NCBI RefSeq assembly: GCF_021389955.1 | Contig: NZ_CP089980.1 | Span: forward strand, 5,451,001 to 5,515,000 | Direction: 5' to 3' | DNA length: 64,000 nucleotides | Source: Fulvivirga maritima | GTDB taxonomy: Bacteria > Bacteroidota > Bacteroidia > Cytophagales > Cyclobacteriaceae | Shown here: positions 1-6,385 of the stretch, piece after piece | How the letters are laid out: the number at the start of each line of letters is the position of its first letter | Numbering within the stretch: position 1 is the stretch's first letter | Translations under genes and position numbers: made by a program | The notes under the pieces: model-generated | Databases searched by the model: none | Seen by the model: only the letters and a program-made list of their open reading frames with translations | What the model was told of the DNA's origin: nothing

Positions 1-789
1 CTTAGCTCTCTTAATTAATAAATCAATTACGGTTTCATTTCCATATTTACATAATGCTTGTGTTGACATAGATTTAACGTCATTGTTTTTGTTCTTTTCA
101 AAGATTTCTTTAAAAAACTCCAACTCATTAGCTCCGTTAATCGAAGCAATGGTTCCTAGAGCTGTGTTAACTGTAAATGCTTTGCTGTTTGTTCTAGCAA
201 TCTCTTTAATTGACTCTAAAGAATTTATTGAGCCATGCTTGCTTAATACCCCACATAAAGAGCTCAATTCATGAGGTTTCTTTTTGTTTTGCGTAATTAG
301 TTCCAGGCAGATATCTTCTATCCTTGCAGAATAAGAATTGTCGAGTTTTTTGAGCAAACCGAGTGAACTAAGCTTAATTTGCCAATCTTTGTTTTTTACT
401 AGTTCAAACAAGTGTTCCTTCTCACTTCTTATTTCAAGGTTCGAACAAACTAAATCTCCAAGAGCTACATCCTTGACCCATCTTACTTTTTCTTTCTTGA
501 CGAATTTGATGATGAAGTCAGCGATTGAATGATCTTCAATTCTGTCTGCAAGACCTACTAAAACATGAATGATATTGATTTTTTCCTTGGTTACTTTTTC
601 TTGTTCTAGTCGTGTTGTCAGCAAAGGAATAAAATCAGGATTATCCAGTTGTTTACTTTCATTTCTTGCTTCCCAAGAAATGGTCAAATCAGAACTGTAT
701 GTAACGCCATCGGGCAGATTCAAACCTGGTCTAATGTTGTTGTTTTCAAGTCTGATAAATAGGTCGTCTAAATATTCTTCGTGAGTCAT
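1..789 (-). CDS. HEAT-like repeat protein, partial (3' end outside window)
   Basis: This reading frame stays open for 263 codons from an ATG at 787-789 and runs off the left edge without a stop. The protein starts MTHEEYLDDLFIRLEN and is rich in amphipathic helices. Recurrent stretches such as KDWQIKLSSLGLLKKL and MSTQALCKYGNETVIDLLIK look like HEAT or Armadillo-type helical repeats, so a scaffold or protein-binding role is likely. There is no signal peptide, which suggests a cytoplasmic location. The N-terminal 45 residues (around NLPDGVTYSSDLTISWEAR) are not repeat-like. The family assignment rests on repeat texture only; an immunity or SMI1-type neighbour function cannot be excluded. Confidence 0.75.
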   Translation of the reverse strand, partial: MTHEEYLDDLFIRLENNNIRPGLNLPDGVTYSSDLTISWEARNESKQLDNPDFIPLLTTRLEQEKVTKEKINIIHVLVGLADRIEDHSIADFIIKFVKKEKVRWVKDVALGDLVCSNLEIRSEKEHLFELVKNKDWQIKLSSLGLLKKLDNSYSARIEDICLELITQNKKKPHELSSLCGVLSKHGSINSLESIKEIARTNSKAFTVNTALGTIASINGANELEFFKEIFEKNKNNDVKSMSTQALCKYGNETVIDLLIKRAK

Positions 790-821
790 TGTTGATTGTG
801 TAATTGCATAGAATATCCGTG

Positions 822-842
822 TAAGGGAAACACATTCCCTTA
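822..842. terminator. Perfect hairpin upstream of the HEAT-like gene
   Basis: Eight-base perfect stem (TAAGGGAA / TTCCCTTA) with a 5-nt loop, followed on the plus strand by ATTTTTATT. It could be a rho-independent terminator for a plus-strand transcript. On the minus strand it sits 33 nt upstream of the HEAT-like start codon and could instead be a 5'-leader hairpin. Confidence 0.4.
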
Positions 843-984
843 TTTTTATTATGGGGATCAATCTAAAGGATTTCTGATTAATTTCATAGAGGTGTTAGCT
901 ATATGTGTGTATACCTCTGTGGTCTTAGTGGAGTTGTGCCCAAGAAGCAACTGTATTTGACATAATCTTCCAATAAGTGAGTAA

Positions 985-1145
985 CCAGTCTAATATAAAC
1001 ATATGCGGAACAACAAGGACTTTGATCATCAATAATTTTCATCATTCCTTCCCTGATTAGCCGACTAGATGGCACGCGCCATAAACAGCGCGCCAACGGC
1101 TCTGGACATACGCGGAACAACAGGGCACATACGCGGACGAACGGG
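985..1145. repeat. Repeat A, copy 1
   Basis: About 160 bp that recur at 3585-3725, sharing landmarks such as ATATAAACATATGCGGAACA, AATTTTCATCATT and CGGACGAACGGG. This copy has an internal duplication of about 20 bp around ACATACGCGGA that copy 2 lacks. No convincing ORF: the 73-codon minus-strand frame here is repeat sequence. The 790-1258 gap consists of the hairpin at 822, this repeat and two hairpin repeats (1148, 1206). Confidence 0.8.
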
Positions 1146-1147
1146 AA

Positions 1148-1179
1148 GGTCGTAGGATCACTGCGCTTAACCTACGACC
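1148..1179. repeat. REP-like hairpin family R1
   Basis: Nine-base perfect stem GGTCGTAGG / CCTACGACC around a 14-nt loop ending GCGCTTAA. Close copies lie at 11563-11594, 11606-11637 and 12992-13023, with degenerate ones near 12840, 13450 and 13560. Stem and loop are conserved across copies. Confidence 0.8.
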
Positions 1180-1205
1180 AGTTGGGGCCTGTTATTCATA
1201 GTAAA

Positions 1206-1229
1206 TGGCATAAGTGGACACTTGCGCCA
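1206..1229. repeat. REP-like hairpin family R5
   Basis: Imperfect palindrome of the form TGGC-N2-AAGTG-N2-CACTTG-N-GCCA. Near-identical copies occur at 13506-13529 and 54902-54926, each in gene-free repeat-rich DNA. Confidence 0.65.
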
Positions 1230-1258
1230 GGTTTAAAACCTTAGACCAGATTGAGGTT

Positions 1259-1870
1259 TTATTCCTTTAACTTTATTCTCAACTCCTTACCTACCCCTAT
1301 ATCAGTTATGGGAATAGATATTGAATAATGAAGAATAAGTTCATTAGTTAAGCTGTCAACTCTTCTAAAATGAGGTTTTTTAAGTACTCCATATTTTTTC
1401 AACTCCTCAGATAATTGAAAGTCCTGCTTAGAAGCAGTTTGTTTCACTAAAGTATCTAGCAGATTAGTAACTACAATATCAGTAACATAATTATGAGTGA
1501 TAAATTGCTGAAGACTGTCACTACCCCATATGTACTTATTAGGTAACACCACTGCACTATCAAATAGACAGTAATGCTTAAGAGTAATCATTACTTCCTT
1601 TCCACTCACATTAGCAACGGTATCCGTTTCAATTGTATTAGAATAACTGGTAACGTAATCTTCTCTCATTCTTTCAAATGGATTATTATCCACAATTTCC
1701 TCCTTATTTGGTTCTATTTCTTTCATTTTTGAGGAAACAACCTCCGATTCACTTGATTTCAAAGCACTTATGTTTTTAACTCTGTTTCCTGGTTCACAGG
1801 CACAAAATGTTAAAGCAACCGCTATGACACACGTATAAAAATTATTACTGACCATTATTTTTCCTTTCAT
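1259..1870 (-). CDS. Hypothetical lipoprotein
   Basis: 203 codons from the ATG at 1870; an in-frame ATG at 1855 gives a more compact signal peptide (MVSNNFYTCVIAVALTFCAC). A hydrophobic stretch ends in a lipobox-like FCAC, so the mature protein is probably lipid-anchored in the periplasm or outer membrane. The rest is polar with no recognisable catalytic motif; the C-terminal half has beta-rich segments such as NELILHYSISIPITDIG. It overlaps by up to 26 bp the 3' end of a broken upstream ORF (1845-2238). A short lipoprotein abutting the C-terminal end of a larger ORF is the usual layout of a toxin and immunity pair, but that role is an inference. Confidence 0.75.
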   Translation of the reverse strand: MKGKIMVSNNFYTCVIAVALTFCACEPGNRVKNISALKSSESEVVSSKMKEIEPNKEEIVDNNPFERMREDYVTSYSNTIETDTVANVSGKEVMITLKHYCLFDSAVVLPNKYIWGSDSLQQFITHNYVTDIVVTNLLDTLVKQTASKQDFQLSEELKKYGVLKKPHFRRVDSLTNELILHYSISIPITDIGVGKELRIKLKE

Positions 1871-2238
1871 TTTCTTGATCCGATAACCCTAGATCATTTC
1901 CTGTAAATATAAAATATATATGAGCTCCTATTATATTATTTTTCGCCCAACCTGCTGCACTATATGTTGCAGGTTCAACCTCTTTTGCTTCAGTTTTTTT
2001 TTGCAATTTAGGTTTATCAGGTTTAGTATGCCACATATAAAAACCTTCTATTCTTGCGCCCCAGTAATCCTTTTCATAGATTGTAATCCCATCTTGATTT
2101 TGTCTAGGCCCTTCACTACCGCCAGAATCAATAAATTCAAGTTTTTTTATCTACATATTCTTTCGATTTAGCTAAAGCATTTGCTCGTTGTGTTGAGTCT
2201 GCTCCTAAAATATCAATATTGGATTTGCAACAAAAAAC
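1845..2238 (-). pseudogene. Truncated, frameshifted 3' remnant of a larger ORF
   Basis: Minus-strand coding sequence is readable up to the end of the IS3 element at 2239, with a one-base frameshift at the 7-T run 2142-2148. Correcting it joins ...AKSKEYVDKK to LEFIDSGGSEGPRQNQDG, and the frame continues to the stop at 1845 through YEKDYWGARIEGFYMWHTK and YSAAGWAKNNIIGAHIYFIF. The reading frame could not be picked up cleanly beyond the IS. The fragment resembles the variable C-terminal end of a large secreted or RHS-like protein, but no family is recognised. The following lipoprotein gene overlaps it. Confidence 0.6.
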
Positions 2239-2249
2239 TGGACAATAAG

Positions 2250-3074
2250 TTAAGCGCATTTTGAATAGTTATGGTTATTAAATTGTTCAGGCGTCTTATA
2301 TCCTAAGTACGAATGTTTTCTTTTTCTATTATACCATATTTCTATAAATTCGAACAGGTCATTCTTGGCCTGAAGAATACTATAGAAATTGGTATGTTTG
2401 ACCAGTTCTGACTTCAGTATCTTAAAGAAGTTTTCTGCCACAGCATTATCCCAGCAATTACCTTTTCTACTCATGCTTTGTTGTATACCCTTACTTTTGA
2501 GGTGATCTGAAAAAGAATAGGTGGTATACTGCACTCCCCGGTCGGAATGAAATATTAATTGGTTTGTTATTGGCCTATTAATTAAAGCCATTCTCCAGGC
2601 TGGCCATATTGTATCATGGCACGCCATAGACCTGCTCAATGACCATCCTATAATCTTTCGATCGTACAAATCCATAATGATGGTTAAATACATCCAACCT
2701 TGACCAGTGGGGATGTATGTAATATCAGAGACCCATTTATGCCCCGGAAGGTTTGCCTGAAAATCTCTGTTTAATAGGTTTTTAGCTACTGGATAGTTGT
2801 GTCTTGATTGGGTGGTAGTTCCTCTGAACTTTCTGCAAATAATACTTCTAATGCCCTGGTTACGCATGATCCTGGCCACTCTGGGGCGAGAGATACGCCA
2901 ACCCAGGTCTCGTAACTCCTCGGTGATCTTCGGGCTACCATACCTTCCTCTGCTATTGCTGTGTATAGTCCTGATATATGCGGATACCTTTTCATTCTCC
3001 AACTTTCTCATTGATGGCCTTCTGTTGCTCCAATTATAGAAACCACTTCTACTGACTTTAAGTACTTTACACAT
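2250..3074 (-). CDS. IS3-family transposase OrfB (DDE integrase core)
   Basis: 274 residues from the ATG at 3074. An rve-type integrase core is visible with the DDE triad at about D117 (SDITYIP), D178 (HSDRGVQY) and E214 (NAVAENFFK), giving the expected 35 residues between the second D and E. The N-terminal HTH_21-like segment begins GFYNWSNRRPS. The open frame continues upstream of the ATG (FRFIKEYNHRFGVERM) and meets the AAAAAAGG site near the end of orfA. The functional enzyme is therefore probably the OrfAB fusion made by -1 frameshifting, not a product started at this ATG. Confidence 0.93.
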   Translation of the reverse strand: MCKVLKVSRSGFYNWSNRRPSMRKLENEKVSAYIRTIHSNSRGRYGSPKITEELRDLGWRISRPRVARIMRNQGIRSIICRKFRGTTTQSRHNYPVAKNLLNRDFQANLPGHKWVSDITYIPTGQGWMYLTIIMDLYDRKIIGWSLSRSMACHDTIWPAWRMALINRPITNQLIFHSDRGVQYTTYSFSDHLKSKGIQQSMSRKGNCWDNAVAENFFKILKSELVKHTNFYSILQAKNDLFEFIEIWYNRKRKHSYLGYKTPEQFNNHNYSKCA

Positions 3075-3106
3075 CCTCTCAACACCAAATCTGTGGTTGT
3101 ATTCCT

Positions 3107-3421
3107 TTATGAACCGGAATATTTGTTGTCTCCCTTGGAGAAGATGCTTACTGCCTTTTTTAAAATATCCCTTTCTAGTTGGGCTTCACGCAGTTCTCGT
3201 TTTAAACGGGCTATCTCCTTTTGTTCTGAGGTTAAATTCTGATTACCATGACCTGAAAAACTACCTTCTTTGTACTCATTGTATTCACGTTTCCATCGGG
3301 TAACCAGCTCAGTCCTTAAACCAAGCTCATCAGCTACTTCTCTTGTACTTTTTCCTGACAGGCACAGGTTCACTGCCATCTGTTTAAACTCCTTGTCAAA
3401 CTCTCTTCTTACTCTTTTCAT
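3107..3421 (-). CDS. IS3-family transposase OrfA (HTH)
   Basis: Start chosen at the ATG 3419-3421 (MKRVRREFDKEFKQMAV). The longer frame from 3463 would start inside the terminal repeat. The protein has a Tnp_1-type helix-turn-helix (STREVADELGLRTELVTRWK) followed by a leucine-zipper-like coiled coil (EQKEIARLKRELREAQLERD) used for OrfA/OrfAB multimerisation. A slippery AAAAAAGG lies at 3154-3161 (complement strand), just before the last codons, as expected for programmed -1 frameshifting into orfB. Confidence 0.9.
   Translation of the reverse strand: MKRVRREFDKEFKQMAVNLCLSGKSTREVADELGLRTELVTRWKREYNEYKEGSFSGHGNQNLTSEQKEIARLKRELREAQLERDILKKAVSIFSKGDNKYSGS
3154..3161 (-). promoter_or_regulatory. 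Programmed -1 frameshift site of the IS3 element
   Basis: The transcript reads AAAAAAGG in phase A-AAA-AAG at the orfA/orfB overlap. A -1 slip joins orfA to the orfB frame that is open upstream of its ATG, the standard IS3 mechanism for making OrfAB. Confidence 0.75.
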
Positions 3422-3584
3422 ATTTAGTAAATTTAACTCAAATGCGCTTAACTTACTGTCCAATCAAATGTAGCAGGTCCAATATAGAAAGGAAATTATT
3501 AGTATTCCACGCATATGGTGATTCATGATATTTAATTACCGGATCCGGACTTACCCCGCTGGCGCGCGTTTTCAAAACGCATGA

Positions 3585-3725
3585 CCAGTTTGATATAAAC
3601 ATATGCGGAACAACAAGGACTTTGATCATCAATAATTTTCATCATTTCTTCCCTGATTAGCGCACTAGATGGCACGCCTTGAAAACAGCACACCAACGGC
3701 TCCGGACATACGCGGACGAACGGGA
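3585..3725. repeat. Repeat A, copy 2
   Basis: Second copy of the 985-1145 repeat, shorter because it lacks the internal duplication. Its right end (CGGACGAACGGG) runs directly into the 3' end of a group II intron at 3724. The 3463-3814 gap holds only this repeat, the intron fragment and about 120 bp of unassigned sequence. Confidence 0.8.
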
Positions 3726-3794
3726 GAACCGTACGCCGGGTAGTGTGTGAGGCGCACCGAGAGCTTATCGCTCACGGCCATCTACACGATTATG
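3724..3794 (+). ncRNA. Orphan group II intron 3' fragment (half of domain V plus domain VI)
   Basis: 71 bp matching the 3' end of the intron at 8224-8294 with 4 visible mismatches. It includes AACCGTACGCCGGGT, the domain VI arms (CGCACCG...GCTCACGGCC) and the terminal CTACACGATTATG. The 5' half of domain V is missing and replaced by repeat A, so it cannot splice on its own. No intron ORF lies upstream. Confidence 0.85.
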
Positions 3795-4369
3795 CACCCT
3801 ATATTAATAAGTATTTATAATTCTTTAGCTGTTTCATTTTTTTGCTGAATATTAAGGACCAATTCGGCATTCAAATTAGAAGCTAATTCCTTCGCATATT
3901 TGACTGCCTTATCCTCATTTGAAGATACAAATGAAAGCACAGCTACAGAGGGTTTTGAATAGATAAGTATTTTGAACTCCGTTACTTTTCCTGACAAAGT
4001 TGGGCTTATTCCATTTGGAGTATTACTGCTTATGTAGCTATTTGAAATTACTTTGACTTTTATAATTTCTGGGAGAGAAGTCCATTCACCAAATTTATAA
4101 CCAACTACCGATTGATATTCTTTAAATCTATTTTGGGTAAAATCAATCAGAGTACCACCATAAGAAGTTATGATTAAAAGACCTATTATTATAGCACCTA
4201 TTCCTACAGCCAAGACCCTTTCCATTGAACTTCCACTTTCTAAGAATGTTGGACTTACTAAAGCAAATAAACCTGCAATTATCAGGAGAGCGTTCCAAGT
4301 AGTGTAAGGCCCCCTAAAAATAGGACAGTTTAAAAGTAGAAAAATTTAATTAAATTTAAACTGTTCACT

Positions 4370-4636
4370 ATGAAACGAAAGAAATTTTCACCCCAACAGA
4401 TTGCCAGCATCTTGAAGGAATTTGATGCAGGTAAGACCGCGGCTGAGATCAGCCGTGAGCATGGTGTTAGTCAGGCAGCCTTCTACAAGTGGCGCCAGCG
4501 ATTTGGAGGCATGGATGCTTCAGAGTTACGGAAGCTAAAAGAACTTGAAGAGGAAAATCGCAGGCTTAAACACATGTATGCGGAATTAGCCCTTGATCTT
4601 AAGCTTGCTAAAGAGATCATCGAAAAAAAGCTTTAA
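4370..4636 (+). CDS. IS3-family transposase OrfA
   Basis: 88 residues. An N-terminal Tnp_1-type helix-turn-helix (AAEISREHGVSQAAFYKWRQ) is followed by a coiled coil (ELRKLKELEEENRRLKHMYA), as in the IS2/IS407-like branch of IS3. The run of seven A at 4623-4629 just before its stop is the likely -1 frameshift site into orfB, whose frame is open from before the stop. Confidence 0.9.
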   Translation: MKRKKFSPQQIASILKEFDAGKTAAEISREHGVSQAAFYKWRQRFGGMDASELRKLKELEEENRRLKHMYAELALDLKLAKEIIEKKL

Positions 4637-5493
4637 AGCCCTGCCAGAAAAAGCAGCTAGTTACGGAAATAAAAAGGGAATTTAATTACGCGATCAGCAT
4701 CAGCAGGGCGTGCCGGGTTTTAAATCTTGCCAAATCCGTCTATTATTATTCATCTATTAAAAATGATGAGCCTATTATGGCTGCTTTAAAAGAAAAAGCA
4801 GAGCAGTTTCCCAGAGAAGGTTTTTGGAAAGCTTTCAGGCGACTTCGCAATTAGGGGCATCAATGGAATCATAAGAAAGTGCATAGAGTCTATAAATCCA
4901 TGGGATTAAGTATGCGTAGAAAGACAAAAAAAAGACTGCCCGCAAGAGTGAAAGAGCCTTTGGAGATACCGCCTGTAATCAATCATACCTGGTCTATTGA
5001 CTTTATGAGTGATGCTCTATTGAACGGCAGAAAGTTTCGATCTTTCAATGTAATGGATGATTTTAACAGGGAAGCGCTACATATAGAGATTGACTATTCT
5101 CTTAAGAGCAATAAAATAGTATGGGTTTTAAACCATTTAATTAAACGTCGAGGCAAACCTGAGCGGATCAGGATGGATAATGGCCCTGAATTTATTGCAA
5201 CATTAACTAAGGAATGGAGCCAAATGCACGAAATCGACTTCATTTATATACAACCAGGTAAGCCCACTCAAAATGCCTACATAGAAAGGCTGAATGGCAC
5301 CTTCAGAAGAAATGTATTGGATGTGTATCTTTTTGATGATATAAATGAAGTGCGTGAAGCTACTGAAAAGTGGATGAATGACTATAACTTTTTCAGGCCT
5401 CATGAAAGTCTGAATGACTTGAGTCCGGTGCTGTATGCACAGAGGGCGTTAACAGTGGATAACTCTATCGAGTTACCCACAATTAACACCTGA
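4637..5493 (+). pseudogene. IS3-family transposase OrfB, nonsense mutation
   Basis: The orfB frame runs from the orfA end (KPCQKKQLVTEIKREFNYAI, an HTH_21-like start) to the stop at 5493 but contains TAG at 4852-4854, where glutamine is expected in RRLRN-x-GHQWNHKK. The downstream open part (from the ATG at 4879) keeps a complete catalytic core: SIDFMSD, MDNGPEF and E in AYIERLNG (D41, D100, E136 in that part, with a 35-residue D-E spacing). A single C-to-T change would explain the stop. Confidence 0.88.
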
Positions 5494-5634
5494 TTTCAAT
5501 AATAATAATTGTTAGAAATCTATACATTTACACAGTCCTAATTTTGGGGTGCTTACAGTAGGTGTGGCCCTGATGTGAAATTTCGATTTTTAAAGTTAAG
5601 ACTATTCATAGGTTGTTCAGCTTATCTTGGTGCA

Positions 5635-5766
5635 TAACGGTCTCGTATAACCGTCAGTTACGGATTAAAATTAATGATTTCGGCTAAGCACTGACGTTAG
5701 CAATTCCGAGTGGATTCGGACGTAGTCGAATCCGCCGTAATTGCGGTTATACATTGTAGGCTGTAG
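5635..5766 (-). repeat. attC-like imperfect hairpin downstream of the DinB-like gene
   Basis: Outer arms GTATAACCGTCAGTTACGG (5655 region) and CCGTAATTGCGGTTATAC (5738 region) are complementary apart from a bulge, with a second palindrome inside (GGATTCGGAC...GTCGAATCC). It starts 8 bp after the stop codon of the DinB-like gene. Long imperfect hairpins just 3' of a single small gene resemble integron attC sites. TACAGCCTAC occurs at this end and again at 6296-6305 upstream of the same gene, as cassette junctions would. No integrase is in the window. Confidence 0.45.
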
Positions 5767-5773
5767 TGTTTTT

Positions 5774-6241
5774 TCAATCCCATATTTTTGGTCTATCAAT
5801 TTTCATTGATCTTAAATACGACAAAAATTGTCCTGCGTGAACTGATTCGTGATATCCAATCCGCAATAAATATTTTTCAAGTATTTTCTTTTCTCCGTTC
5901 CCTGGATGAATGATTTCGGTTTCGTTTAATTCCGTATCTGAAAATTGCCGTACACTTTCTATAAATGTTTTTCTATAAGGTTCGGCAAATTCGAGTTCAT
6001 CAGCGACGCTAATGAATGGTCGGTTTTCCCAAGGTGTTTTATAATTTGTCATATCTCCTTGATTAATAATAAGATTCCATCCATAATCAGCCTCCAAAAC
6101 GTGTCTTATCATTTCTGATGCACTCATTGCTTTTTCATCAGGTTTCCAATTATAATATTTCTCAGGTAGTCCATTCCAAAGTTTTATACTTCTTCTCCTT
6201 ATTTCTGTAAAATTTAAAATTATGATTTCAGATTGGGTCAT
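5774..6241 (-). CDS. DinB-like (DfsB family) putative metal-dependent protein
   Basis: 155 residues, a usual length for DinB_2 four-helix-bundle proteins. The N-terminal His is replaced by a hydrophobic segment, but SEMIRHVLEADYGWN and the C-terminal HESVHAGQFLSYL (about residues 130-143) match the family's metal-binding histidine pattern. The family includes thiol-dependent transferases and many stress-linked proteins of unknown substrate. It is cytoplasmic and stands alone between two copies of TACAGCCTAC, with an attC-like hairpin after its stop, so it may be a mobile gene cassette. Confidence 0.82.
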   Translation of the reverse strand: MTQSEIIILNFTEIRRRSIKLWNGLPEKYYNWKPDEKAMSASEMIRHVLEADYGWNLIINQGDMTNYKTPWENRPFISVADELEFAEPYRKTFIESVRQFSDTELNETEIIHPGNGEKKILEKYLLRIGYHESVHAGQFLSYLRSMKIDRPKIWD

Positions 6242-6385
6242 TTCTTTGTTTTCGTGAATGTCGATTACATTACAGCCAACGACCAGCTAAAATCCGTAGG
6301 CTGTACATCTGTAAATATCGGTAAAGATTTTAACGTACAATTGCCTGAAAGTAACTCAGATAACCTATGGATTTTTAGCGTCTGT

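Larger units (their letters stand above)
2239..3462 (-). mobile_element. IS3-family insertion sequence (IS150-like), 1224 bp
   Basis: Terminal inverted repeats of about 23 bp, 2239-2261 (TGGACAATAAGTTAAGCGCA) and 3440-3462 (inverse, one mismatch), begin TGGACA and end TGTCCA. They enclose orfA and orfB in the layout typical of IS3: overlapping frames with an A-run slippery site. The 3-4 bases flanking the ends do not match, so either the target duplication has decayed or the flanks were rearranged. The left flank is a truncated gene; the right flank is gene-free. Both ORFs look intact, so the element could be active. Confidence 0.92.
4303..5557 (+). mobile_element. IS3-family insertion sequence, 1255 bp, orfB broken
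   Basis: Imperfect terminal inverted repeats start TGTAAGGCCCCCTAAAAATA (4303) and end with the complement of TGTAAGCACCCCAAAATTAG (5557). A 4-bp direct target duplication GTAG flanks it at 4299-4302 and 5558-5561, showing a simple transposition into this site. It carries orfA, an A7 slippery run and an orfB with an internal TAG, so it is probably no longer autonomous. It differs from the IS at 2239 in ends, orientation and proteins. Confidence 0.92.
3815..5589 (-). pseudogene. Small membrane protein gene interrupted by an IS3 element
   Basis: The 3' part (3815-4302) encodes two hydrophobic segments (VLAVGIGAIIIGLLIITSYG and, further upstream, NALLIIAGLFALVSPTFL) and a soluble tail ending KNETAKEL. 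Removing the IS (4303-5557) and one copy of the GTAG duplication restores the frame: KFHIRATPTW then NALLIIAGLF. A stop lies in frame at 5590-5592 and no ATG precedes KFHIR, so the start codon may also be lost, or a non-standard start was used. A shortened 136-residue product could still begin at the ATG at 4225 (MERVLAVG). Function unknown; the type is common as a small inner-membrane protein of Bacteroidota. Confidence 0.7.

Noticed and set aside
899-1120. 73-codon minus-strand ORF
   Set aside because: Lies wholly in repeat A and flanking repeat DNA, has Arg/Cys-rich composition and no homologue-like features; copy 2 of the repeat does not keep the frame.
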